The position numbers were made by a program, and so were the translations under genes. Source: Methylococcus sp. UBA6136 (GTDB lineage: Bacteria; Pseudomonadota; Gammaproteobacteria; Methylococcales; Methylococcaceae). From it: a stretch of DNA of 31,813 nucleotides. The DNA lies in contig DIVI01000199.1 of the NCBI GenBank assembly GCA_002423305.1, positions 1 through 31,813 on the forward strand, written 5' to 3'. Every line of letters begins with the position of its first letter. The first letter of the stretch is position 1. Under the pieces are notes generated by a model. It made no database searches and was not told where the DNA came from. It saw only the letters and a list, made by a program, of their open reading frames with translations. Positions 7,125 to 14,645 of the stretch are shown piece after piece.

Positions 7125-9808
7125 GATCTCCTCTTTGAGCCGATAAGTTGCCCGATGGCTGGCGCCACCAGAAGGGTTGCTAACAAACACGAAAGCAGGC
7201 CGAGGGTGATGTCCACGCCCAGCCCGGCCACGCCCCGGTAGCTGGCCAGAGTGATGGCCCCCAGCCCTGCCAGTTCGGTTCCGGCCGCCAAAGCAATGAC
7301 CTTTCCGGCATCCCAAGTGACCGCCAACGGACTCTGGCCCTTCAGAGCAGTCCATCGGTGACTGTACCAAACGCCATAATCTACCGCCAAGGCAATTACC
7401 AAGGGCAGTGCAATGATGTTGGCGTAATTGTAGCGAAGCCCGCCGATGGCCATCAGACCCAGCATCCAGCCGCCACCGATAAGGAGTGGCAGTGACGCGA
7501 GAACGAAGGCGCGAAGGTTTCGCAGGACAAGCAGAAGCCAGAGAAGGCACAAGGTGGCGGCCAACAGGGTGCCGCGGCTAAAGCTGTCGACCACAGCCTT
7601 GGTGAAGGCCAGATGGGTCGTCGGGAAACCCGTGGCGTCGGGCGATACGCTATAAACCTCGTTGACCAGCTGTTCCAGATTCGCCGGGTCATAAACGCTC
7701 TTGGCGGGGAAGGCGTAGGCAGCGAGCGTGCCGTCCGGGGCTACGAAGCGGTCACGCAGAGTGTTGGGCAAGTCGGTGGGCGTGAGTGGCTGCGCTGCCT
7801 GCCAGCCACGCATCAATTGGATGCCATGATGAGCCTCGTTGATCAGGGCGCGCAGAAAAGCTTCCGTGCCACGGCGTGTTGTCTCAGGATCAGTGTTGGC
7901 GCTCTCCAGCAGCGACTCGATGTTTGATCGGATCTTTTCCAGCCCCTTTACAAGGTCGGCATGGCCCGCCGAAAAAGCCTGCTCCTGCGCTTCATCGATG
8001 CGCTCCGATGCTTGCTCGAGTAATTTGATCAAGGATTGATAAGCCGATTGGCTCAATCCGGCCGTTGCCAAACTGTCGAGCGTCCGGGTCAGTGGCGGCT
8101 TGGCGGCCTGGAGTGCGATTTCCCGCGCCTGATTCAGCCGGGAATCGGCATCGGTCGGAAACAGATTAGTGATCGACTGTACCTTGGCGATCGATTTCAG
8201 CCGGCTGGCTTCATCCGTGATTCGCCGGATTTCATCCAGCGTGTTGGCGGTAAAGATCACAACTTCTGACTGATAGTCGGTTTCCTTCACCATGCGCCGT
8301 TGATATTGAGCGGCCTGAGAGTTAACCGGCAGAAGAGATAACACGTCGTAGTCGAAGGGGATCCGGGTGCCGGCGCGAAGACCGGCTATGGCCGTGACAA
8401 TCGCCAACAGGACCAGCCCGAGCGCCAGCGGGCGAGGAAACGCCCCCTTGATGCCAGAAGCTTGTTTGCCAGAAACTTTTGCCGGTTTGAGGTTTGGGGG
8501 CAGCAGCGTGTAGATGGCCGGCTGCACGACCCAGGTGCTCACTAGAATCAGCAATACACCGCCGGCCGCGACCAGTCCCAGTTCGGCAAAACCGGGAAAG
8601 TCTACGGTCGCCAACGCGCCGAAAATCAGCAGGGATGCGCCGCCAGCGGTCATCACTGCGTGGAAGGATTCGCCCATCCCATCCGCAATGGCATCGGTCA
8701 GGGACTTGCCCTTCCGACGTTCTTCGGCGATCTGCGACGTGGTAAAGATGCCGTAATCAGCACCCAGCCCGAACAGGATCGCCAGAAAGCTGGACGTGAT
8801 GATTGTAAGGTGGCCCACCGTGCCCAAGGCCAGGGCCAGACTCCAAAGAGCGCCGAGGCCCATAGGTATGAAAATCGCCAAAGCCCAGCGTACGCTGCGA
8901 ACCACCAGGAAAATCAGCGCTGCAATCAACCCGGCGGCGGTCCAGATCACCAGCTTGATATCCCTCTCGATATCAACATATTCCTCGTACTCGATCGCCG
9001 GTAGCCCCGTCAGCACCACGCCGGGCGCCTCTCGTCCCGCGGCCCGGTATTCTTCGGCAAGGGTCTCGGCCACCGATTTCACACGCTCATTGAAAGGCTG
9101 GAGAACCTCAAAATCCTCTGAGTGATTGCTCGCATGAACAAACAGGAAAAGCATCTTTCCATCATGTGATGCAAAATAACCATCCCCCAGCTGCCCTGCA
9201 CCTACACTGGCCAACAGGCCAGTCCAATCGATGCGATCGGTGGGCGCTGTGTTGATCCAGCGCTGCCATTCATCGAGTGCCGCCCCGAGGGCATTCAATC
9301 CGGTATTAGCCTGGTTCAGGTCAACCTCGGTCATCGATGTCGGCAGGCTCAACAGGTTGTGAGCGTTTTGGATAAGCAATTCCAGTGTGGCTTGTTTGGC
9401 ACTGTCGACCTGACTCAGCAGGTTGTTGAGTCCCGCAAGCTGTGCTTGCGGCATCAGCAAGTAGGCATGCTGCATGAAGAACTGGGAGTCGAGGCGCTCG
9501 GTGGCCTGATCGATCTCCGGTTCGGCTATCAGTCGCTTCGCCAACTCGGTAGCGTAAGCTTCCATGTCAGCGCGAGGGGCATTCTCCAACGCGACCACCA
9601 GGTCAGACGCTGCGCCAAATTTCTCCAGGAAACGATTGAGGCGCCATGCCACTTCCGTGTTTTGCGGGAGCAGGGCTTGCCGGGACGTGTAAACCGGTAG
9701 ATGGGATGCGGCCTGCAGTGCAAAGGCGGAGAGGATGAGCGTTAAGCTCAGGACGAACCAGGGATGCAGGGCGCTAGCCCGGGCAATCCGGGTAACCAGT
9801 TGCTTCAT
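7121..9808 (-). CDS. bstA: BstA-like RND/MMPL-family inner-membrane sterol transporter
   Basis: Large RND-superfamily protein of 895 residues with internally duplicated layout: TM1 (about 12-32), a periplasmic domain of roughly 230 residues, a bundle of five helices, a second TM/periplasmic unit and a final bundle. Each bundle contains a DYG motif (Asp351 in GADYG, Asp810 in AVDYG), candidate proton-relay positions. It resembles the HpnN/MMPL lipid-exporter clade. HpnN moves hopanoids, but here the neighbours are oxidosqualene cyclase, squalene monooxygenase, and periplasmic and lipoprotein partners, the arrangement of Methylococcus capsulatus BstABC, so sterol export is inferred. It is first in the minus-strand row and overlaps bstB by 4 nt. 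I chose the ATG at 9808, just before the first helix; an ATG at 9910 would add 34 residues. Neither has a strong ribosome site. Confidence 0.8.
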   Translation of the reverse strand: MKQLVTRIARASALHPWFVLSLTLILSAFALQAASHLPVYTSRQALLPQNTEVAWRLNRFLEKFGAASDLVVALENAPRADMEAYATELAKRLIAEPEIDQATERLDSQFFMQHAYLLMPQAQLAGLNNLLSQVDSAKQATLELLIQNAHNLLSLPTSMTEVDLNQANTGLNALGAALDEWQRWINTAPTDRIDWTGLLASVGAGQLGDGYFASHDGKMLFLFVHASNHSEDFEVLQPFNERVKSVAETLAEEYRAAGREAPGVVLTGLPAIEYEEYVDIERDIKLVIWTAAGLIAALIFLVVRSVRWALAIFIPMGLGALWSLALALGTVGHLTIITSSFLAILFGLGADYGIFTTSQIAEERRKGKSLTDAIADGMGESFHAVMTAGGASLLIFGALATVDFPGFAELGLVAAGGVLLILVSTWVVQPAIYTLLPPNLKPAKVSGKQASGIKGAFPRPLALGLVLLAIVTAIAGLRAGTRIPFDYDVLSLLPVNSQAAQYQRRMVKETDYQSEVVIFTANTLDEIRRITDEASRLKSIAKVQSITNLFPTDADSRLNQAREIALQAAKPPLTRTLDSLATAGLSQSAYQSLIKLLEQASERIDEAQEQAFSAGHADLVKGLEKIRSNIESLLESANTDPETTRRGTEAFLRALINEAHHGIQLMRGWQAAQPLTPTDLPNTLRDRFVAPDGTLAAYAFPAKSVYDPANLEQLVNEVYSVSPDATGFPTTHLAFTKAVVDSFSRGTLLAATLCLLWLLLVLRNLRAFVLASLPLLIGGGWMLGLMAIGGLRYNYANIIALPLVIALAVDYGVWYSHRWTALKGQSPLAVTWDAGKVIALAAGTELAGLGAITLASYRGVAGLGVDITLGLLSCLLATLLVAPAIGQLIGSKRRS

Positions 9809-9910
9809 GAGTGGGATTTTGTGAACTTCTGAGGTGAGACAGAAACGAGAGAGCTCAGCGGTTTCTCTCAAGCCATTAGTGAGGAAAATAATGTCAGCCA
9901 AGTGGAACAT

Positions 9911-10079
9911 TGTCCGTCAACAACTGCCATGGGTCCATGGTAATCATCGAGTCGGTCCAGGTATCCCGCGCCCATTTCAAGGCCTGCCTGGAATTTTTTC
10001 TCTGGCTTACGTCTAACATTGTGGCCTTCAACGGCAGTGTTGCTGTCAATTAACGTAATTAGCCTTTAGAGAGATAACC
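9911..10079. promoter_or_regulatory. Divergent intergenic region carrying the sterol-operon promoter (position unresolved)
   Basis: This is the only non-coding stretch ahead of the transporter-cyclase row, and it also serves the + strand gene at 10080. On the minus strand there are TTGACA (10049-10044) and TTGACG (9920-9915), both good -35 matches, but neither has a clean -10 at 16-18 nt. A double CCATGG palindrome (9927-9932 and 9935-9940) could be an operator. The promoter and operator assignments are inference. Confidence 0.35.
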
Positions 10080-10484
10080 ATGGAGATCAACGGTAAAGCC
10101 ATCCTTTGGGGGATCGGTATTTTTTTGGCGATCTATTTAGTGCACATCGCCTTGCTACCGACGCTGGTCGGCAAGGAGGCCGCCGAAAGTGAAAATCAGG
10201 GGCTGTTATATGCCATCAATCAGGCACTCGGCCTGGCCACCTGTCTGGTGGCAGGCTTCGTTGCGGCAAAAAAGGCCGATCATCATGGCTTTGTCCATGG
10301 TGGCATCGTCGGATTTGTCAGTACAATCGTCACGGCACTGTTAGCCATGATCTGGGCTGTCATCACTGGGGCCAAATTCGCAGGATTGGCCACGCTGCCT
10401 TTCTGGCTGGTGGTCAACGGCTTTCTCTGCGCCTTTGCTGGACTCTTGGCCACCAACATGGTTGAAGACGAAAGTGCGGAATGA
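10080..10484 (+). CDS. Small four-helix membrane protein of unknown function
   Basis: This 134-residue protein is not one I can assign to a named family. Four hydrophobic segments are visible (about 7-29, 46-64, 73-98 and 103-125), separated by short loops including AAKKADHHG and VTGAKFAG, with an acidic C-terminal tail (VEDESAE). It is probably an inner-membrane protein with cytoplasmic ends. The ATG follows a weak AGAGAG purine run. It is transcribed divergently from the BstA-like transporter gene and shares its upstream region, so it could be regulated with the sterol operon, but nothing in the protein indicates a link to sterols. A tandem hairpin region follows it. Confidence 0.75.
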   Translation: MEINGKAILWGIGIFLAIYLVHIALLPTLVGKEAAESENQGLLYAINQALGLATCLVAGFVAAKKADHHGFVHGGIVGFVSTIVTALLAMIWAVITGAKFAGLATLPFWLVVNGFLCAFAGLLATNMVEDESAE

Positions 10485-10546
10485 GAGAGGCGTGTCGTGA
10501 ACCGCGACCGTCAAAAAATCTGCCCGTGTTCTGTGAATGGAGAGGA

Positions 10547-10585
10547 ACGACCCGGCTGAGTCCGGGTCGTGAACCATTGATGGTT
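10547..10585. terminator. Tandem hairpins between convergent genes
   Basis: A perfect 9-bp stem ACGACCCGG/CCGGGTCGT (10547-10555 and 10562-10570) with a 6-nt loop is followed at once by a second hairpin AACCA/TGGTT (10572-10585). They lie between the + strand membrane-protein gene and the minus-strand lipoprotein gene. There is no real T tract, so this may be a transcript-end structure rather than a classical intrinsic terminator. Confidence 0.45.
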
Positions 10586-10600
10586 GTGAAGTCCGGGAAA

Positions 10601-10741
10601 TTACCGGTTCACCTTATCGCCTTGCTGTTCGACCTTTTGACCGACTTTTTGCATGTCCTTGCCTAATCCACTCCAGGTATTGCAACCGGTAAACGCAAGG
10701 CAGAAGGTAAGAAGAATCACTGAGCTGATTAAGGCTTTCAT
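10601..10741 (-). CDS. Entericidin-like small lipoprotein
   Basis: A 46-residue lipoprotein. It has a short Lys-containing N terminus, a hydrophobic stretch (SSVILLTFCLAF) and a lipobox FTGC with Cys20 as the lipidated residue. The mature peptide of about 27 residues is polar and Gln/Lys/Gly-rich (NTWSGLGKDMQKVGQKVEQQ). The CNT-x-x-G-x-GKD start of the mature part and the overall length match the entericidin A/B family of stress-responsive bacterial lipoproteins. GGGAG lies 10 nt upstream of the ATG, and a sigma70-like promoter candidate lies about 75 nt upstream. No second entericidin gene is adjacent, so an antidote/toxin pair as in E. coli ecnAB is not supported. Confidence 0.82.
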   Translation of the reverse strand: MKALISSVILLTFCLAFTGCNTWSGLGKDMQKVGQKVEQQGDKVNR

Positions 10742-10814
10742 CGTCGTCTGGCTCCCGAGTCATGGGGGTGATTGAAGTGTCAGGGGCGATAGTCGGCCCC
10801 CGCAAACCAAAGTT

Positions 10815-10842
10815 ATCTTAGCCAATCTATCTTCCACTTCAA
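10815..10842 (-). promoter_or_regulatory. Candidate sigma70 promoter for the entericidin-like gene
   Basis: Read on the minus strand, TTGAAG (10842-10837) is followed after 16 nt by TAAGAT (10820-10815). The pair lies about 75 nt ahead of the start codon. Assignment is by motif match only. Confidence 0.4.
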
Positions 10843-10924
10843 AGCATACGGACGGCTCGGGTGGTCAGCGAAGTATCTTGCGATGTCAACGCAATAGACT
10901 GCAAAGCTGGGCTTGAGGAGCCGA

Positions 10925-10954
10925 TTAGGTCTCGTCATCTTTGGGCCGTATAAT
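10925..10954 (+). promoter_or_regulatory. Sigma70-type promoter for typA/bipA
   Basis: A perfect TATAAT (10949-10954) stands 37 nt ahead of the typA ATG. The best -35 partner is TTAGGT (10925-10930) with an 18-nt spacer, a weak match. The consensus -10 makes the call plausible; the -35 is uncertain. Confidence 0.55.
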
Positions 10955-10991
10955 GCTCTGTTTGCCATTACCCCCGCAGGCCCGCTCCCTC

Positions 10992-12821
10992 ATGATCGAG
11001 AAATTACGAAATATCGCTATTATCGCCCACGTCGACCACGGCAAGACCACCTTGGTGGACAAGCTGCTGCAGCAGTCCGGCACCTTTGCCGCGCATGAAA
11101 AAGTCGAAGAGCGGGTCATGGACTCCAATGCGCTGGAGAAGGAGCGCGGCATTACGATTCTGGCCAAGAATACGGCGATCGACTGGAACGATTATCACAT
11201 CAACATCGTGGACACCCCCGGCCATGCCGACTTTGGCGGTGAAGTGGAGCGCGTGCTGTCGATGGTGGATTCGGTATTGCTGTTGGTCGACGCCGTGGAC
11301 GGGCCGATGCCGCAGACCCGTTTCGTGACCCAGAAAGCCTTTGCCATGGGCCTGCATCCGATCGTCGTCATCAACAAGATCGACCGGCCAGGTGCCCGTG
11401 CGCATTGGGTGCTGGACCAGACTTTTGATCTGTTCGACAAATTGGGCGCTACCGAAGAGCAGCTGGATTTTCCGGTGGTTTACGCGTCGGCACTCAACGG
11501 CTATGCCGGAGACAATCCGGATATTCGCGAAGGGAATATGGATTTCCTGTTCCAGACCATTGTGGACAAGGTCCATCCGCCAGTGGTGGATCGCGATGGC
11601 GGCTTCCAGATGCAGATCAGTCAGCTGGATTACAACTCCTATGTGGGCGTCATCGGCATCGGCCGCATTCAGCGTGGCAGCATCAAGACCAACTCGCCGG
11701 TGGTCGTCGTCAATCGCGACGGGTCGCAGCGCAATGCACGCTTGCTTCAGGTTTTCGGCTTCAAGGGCTTGGAGCGGGTCGAAGTGCCGCATGCCAATGC
11801 CGGCGACATCATCGCTTTCACTGGCATTGACGCGCTGGAAATCTCCGACACCATCTGTTCGCCGGATGCCATCGAAGCGTTGCCGCCACTGACCGTGGAT
11901 GAGCCCACCGTGACCATGACCTTCCAGGTCAACAATTCGCCGTTTGCGGGTAAGGAAGGCAAGTTCGTCACCTCGCGCCAGATTCGCGAGCGTCTGCAGC
12001 GTGAACTACTGCATAACGTCGCGCTGCGGGTCGAGGATACCCCGGACCCGGATAAGTTCCGCGTCTCGGGACGTGGTGAATTGCATCTTTCGATACTGAT
12101 CGAAAACATGCGCCGCGAAGGGTATGAGCTGGGTGTGTCGCGCCCGGAAGTCATCATCAAGGAGATCGATGGCGAACCCTGCGAGCCCTATGAGTTTGTC
12201 ACCATCGAGGTAGAAGAGACCAACCAGGGCTCGGTCATGGAAAAGCTGGGCGAGCGCAAGGGCGACCTGCTGAACATGGTGCCGGATGGCCTGGGCCGGG
12301 TCCGTCTGGAATACATGATGCCGTCACGTGGGCTGATCGGCTTCCAGACCGAGTTCATGACGGCGACTTCCGGCACGGGTCTGCTCTATCACGTGTTCGA
12401 TCATTACGGTCCGGTCAAGAAGGGTGACATCGGCCAGCGCATCAACGGCGTCATGATCTCGATGGTGGCCGGCAAGGCGCTGGGTTATGCGTTGTTCAAC
12501 CTCCAGGATCGGGGACGCCTGTTCATCGATCACGGTACCGAGGTGTATGAGGGCATGATCATCGGCATCCATTCGCGCGACAACGATCTGGTCGTCAATC
12601 CCACCAAGGCCAAGCAGTTGACCAATATCCGGGCGGCGGGCACCGATGAGAACATCCTGCTGACCCCCCCCATCCGCTTCAGTCTGGAGCAGGCGCTGGA
12701 GTTCATCGATGATGATGAACTGGTTGAGGTGACGCCGAAATCCATCCGCATTCGCAAGAAGCTGCTGCTGGAGCATGAACGCAAAAAAGCCAGCCGTTCC
12801 TCCTCGACGGCTGAGGCTTGA
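10992..12821 (+). CDS. typA: TypA/BipA ribosome-associated translational GTPase
   Basis: A 609-residue GTPase of the EF-G-like family that binds ribosomes and helps 50S assembly and growth under stress and cold. Seen: G1 motif AHVDHGKTT near the N terminus, the switch I segment ERGITI, G3 DTPGHADF, and G4 NKID. These are followed by a beta-barrel domain, the EF-G III/V-like domains (PDKFRVSGRGELHLSI, then EYMMPSRGLIGF) and the BipA-specific C-terminal domain, ending in a basic KSIRIRKK segment with a Ser-rich tail. Length is typical of the family. I chose the ATG at 10992 because the conserved N terminus IEKLRNIAII follows at once; the frame also opens at a TTG at 10941, which lies upstream of the -10 box. 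It appears monocistronic, with its own promoter and a hairpin downstream. Confidence 0.97.
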   Translation: MIEKLRNIAIIAHVDHGKTTLVDKLLQQSGTFAAHEKVEERVMDSNALEKERGITILAKNTAIDWNDYHINIVDTPGHADFGGEVERVLSMVDSVLLLVDAVDGPMPQTRFVTQKAFAMGLHPIVVINKIDRPGARAHWVLDQTFDLFDKLGATEEQLDFPVVYASALNGYAGDNPDIREGNMDFLFQTIVDKVHPPVVDRDGGFQMQISQLDYNSYVGVIGIGRIQRGSIKTNSPVVVVNRDGSQRNARLLQVFGFKGLERVEVPHANAGDIIAFTGIDALEISDTICSPDAIEALPPLTVDEPTVTMTFQVNNSPFAGKEGKFVTSRQIRERLQRELLHNVALRVEDTPDPDKFRVSGRGELHLSILIENMRREGYELGVSRPEVIIKEIDGEPCEPYEFVTIEVEETNQGSVMEKLGERKGDLLNMVPDGLGRVRLEYMMPSRGLIGFQTEFMTATSGTGLLYHVFDHYGPVKKGDIGQRINGVMISMVAGKALGYALFNLQDRGRLFIDHGTEVYEGMIIGIHSRDNDLVVNPTKAKQLTNIRAAGTDENILLTPPIRFSLEQALEFIDDDELVEVTPKSIRIRKKLLLEHERKKASRSSSTAEA

Positions 12822-12828
12822 TCTCGCT

Positions 12829-12854
12829 GGGGGCAAGGCGTTCGCTTTGCCCCC
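12829..12854 (+). terminator. Probable terminator hairpin after typA
   Basis: GGGGGCAAGGCG (12829-12840) pairs with CGCTTTGCCCCC (12843-12854), up to 12 bp with one G-U pair; the innermost pairs must open to form a loop. Only a short T-containing tail (ATTCCT) follows, so strength is uncertain. Confidence 0.6.
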
Positions 12855-12939
12855 ATTCCTGATGAGTGTTCGCTCCCTGGCGTGTTTCTGTCTCGATAGA
12901 ATAGCCGGACCGGTCTAGCCGAACTTCAAGAATCGGAGC

Positions 12940-14631
12940 ATGTACACCCAGCACTTTCGTCTTACCGAGCTACCGTTCTCGATTGCGCCCAATCCGCGTT
13001 ACCTCTATCTGAGTCCCCAGCATCGGGAAGCCTTGGCGCACCTGCTGTATGGCATTGGTGTCGGAGGCGGTTTTGTCGTTTTGACGGGTGAAGTGGGTAC
13101 CGGCAAGACCACGCTCTGCCGAGCCTTGCTCGAACAGTTGCCGGAAGACGTCGATATCGCCCTGATTTTCAACCCGCGATTGAATTCGCGTGAGTTGTTG
13201 GCCGGCATTTGTGACGAGCTGCACATACCTTATGTGGGTCCGAAGGCGAGCCTCAAGCAGCTGATCGATGCGCTGAATCAGTATCTACTGGAGTCTCATG
13301 CACGGGGACGGCGGGTGATTGTGCTGATCGATGAAGCGCAGAACCTGCGTTTCGATGTCCTGGAACAGGTCCGTTTGCTGACCAATCTGGAAACTAACCA
13401 AGCCAAGCTGCTGCAGATCATTCTGGTCGGGCAACCCGAGCTGAACCAGATTCTGGATCGTCCCAACTTGCGTCAGTTATCCCAGCGCATTACCGCGCGT
13501 TACCACCTGAATCCCCTGTCGCTGTCGGAAACCCGAGACTATATCCATCACCGCATGACGGTAGCCAGCGGACTAAAAGAGGTATTCACCCGATCCGCAA
13601 TTCGGACCATTCATCGCAAGGCCCGGGGGATTCCCAGGCTGATCAATCTGATGGCCGATCGTGCCCTGCTGGGTGCCTACACACTCGGAAAACAACGGGT
13701 GAGCGCGGGCGTCGCAAGACGGGCAACTGATGAACTAATGTCGGGCTCACCCAAGGCAAAGTATCGTCGCCTGGCAGGTTTATTGTTACTTGTCATATCC
13801 TTGCTTGCCGGAGTTTATTACCTGGATATTCTTCCCCTTCCATGGGTTCGGGTTATTGGTCCAGTGGAGACCCTCTCTGAGGGCATTAAGCCAGCATCAA
13901 ACGTACCGACGGAGAACAATGCGCCCGTCGAACCGCCACAACCCCTCTTGAAGGATCCAAATTTCGATAGACCCCAGCAGGAATCCGCTAAAGAAGAAAA
14001 GGACAATCCCACGGCAGACTCCCCCCAATTTGCCGAGTGGATCGCAAGCCCCAAAAAAAATTGGCCAAATGCGATGAAATCGTTGCTCGGCGAATGGTCC
14101 GTCACGATCCCCGATCCTCATGAAGATGCGTGCGCGCTTGCTGCGGAGCACGGGATTCGTTGCCAACCGATTCAGAGTTCATGGATCCAAATTAAGAATA
14201 TCAACCTTCCTGTGGTGCTTGAGTTTGTTCTGCCTGACGGACATAAGCGCTATGCCTTGGTGAAAGGCGTTGTTGGTAATTGGGTCGAAATGGTGCTTGC
14301 TGACGACTCAAAAAAATTTGCTGAGCGCGACCTGTTGCCTCTATGGACTGGTGCTACGACGGTGGCCTGGAAGCCTGGACAGGCGGAGACCAAAACGCTC
14401 AAGTCAGGGGATCGGTCTCCTCTGGTAGCTTGGGTTCGCCAGCGCTTGGGCGTATCCGCGCCGAGCGAAGCCGAGACCTTTTATGACGAGCTGCTGCGAG
14501 AGAAAGTCACGGCGTTTCAGTCGTCTCGGGGATTAAAGCCCGATGGCATTATCGGAACCCTGACTTTCCTGAGCCTTCAAACTGCCGGCCCATCCGTCGG
14601 GATTCCGCGTCTCAGCCCGGTGGCACCGTAA
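12940..14631 (+). CDS. gspA: GspA/ExeA-type AAA ATPase with C-terminal peptidoglycan-binding domain
   Basis: A 563-residue inner-membrane ATPase that, with GspB, helps the type II secretion secretin pass or assemble in the peptidoglycan layer (the ExeA-ExeB system of Aeromonas). Seen: the ExeA opening (HFRLTELPFSIAPNPRYLY), Walker A GEVGTGKTT (50-58), Walker B VIVLIDEAQ (D131-E132), and a sensor-like region ending RGIPRLINLMADRALLGA. One transmembrane helix follows (about 276-294), then a low-complexity Pro/Glu/Asn linker, and near the C terminus a peptidoglycan-binding domain (about 490-548, with AFQSSRGLKPDGIIG). The adjacent gspB confirms the pair. No other type II secretion genes are in the window, so the rest of the machine must be elsewhere if the system is complete. 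Confidence 0.93.
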   Translation: MYTQHFRLTELPFSIAPNPRYLYLSPQHREALAHLLYGIGVGGGFVVLTGEVGTGKTTLCRALLEQLPEDVDIALIFNPRLNSRELLAGICDELHIPYVGPKASLKQLIDALNQYLLESHARGRRVIVLIDEAQNLRFDVLEQVRLLTNLETNQAKLLQIILVGQPELNQILDRPNLRQLSQRITARYHLNPLSLSETRDYIHHRMTVASGLKEVFTRSAIRTIHRKARGIPRLINLMADRALLGAYTLGKQRVSAGVARRATDELMSGSPKAKYRRLAGLLLLVISLLAGVYYLDILPLPWVRVIGPVETLSEGIKPASNVPTENNAPVEPPQPLLKDPNFDRPQQESAKEEKDNPTADSPQFAEWIASPKKNWPNAMKSLLGEWSVTIPDPHEDACALAAEHGIRCQPIQSSWIQIKNINLPVVLEFVLPDGHKRYALVKGVVGNWVEMVLADDSKKFAERDLLPLWTGATTVAWKPGQAETKTLKSGDRSPLVAWVRQRLGVSAPSEAETFYDELLREKVTAFQSSRGLKPDGIIGTLTFLSLQTAGPSVGIPRLSPVAP

Positions 14632-14645
14632 CGGAGGATCAGCCG

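Noticed and set aside
7125..7550. N-terminal extension of the PhnD-fold protein
   Set aside because: This open frame lies entirely within the RND gene in another frame, is Gly/Arg/His-rich without structure, and the GTG at 7124 is followed by a proper signal peptide.
7121..9808. HpnN hopanoid exporter as the identity of the RND protein
   Set aside because: The family is close, but no hopanoid genes are adjacent, and the periplasmic and lipoprotein partners plus sterol genes favour the BstA type. It remains the main alternative.
9809..9910. 34-residue N-terminal extension of the RND protein from the ATG at 9910
   Set aside because: The extension has no obvious function and the normal RND start (short cytoplasmic segment then TM1) begins at 9808. 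Not excluded.
11004..11792. Minus-strand open frame inside typA
   Set aside because: Shadow of a highly conserved GTPase gene; His/Gln/Val-rich product with no recognisable fold.
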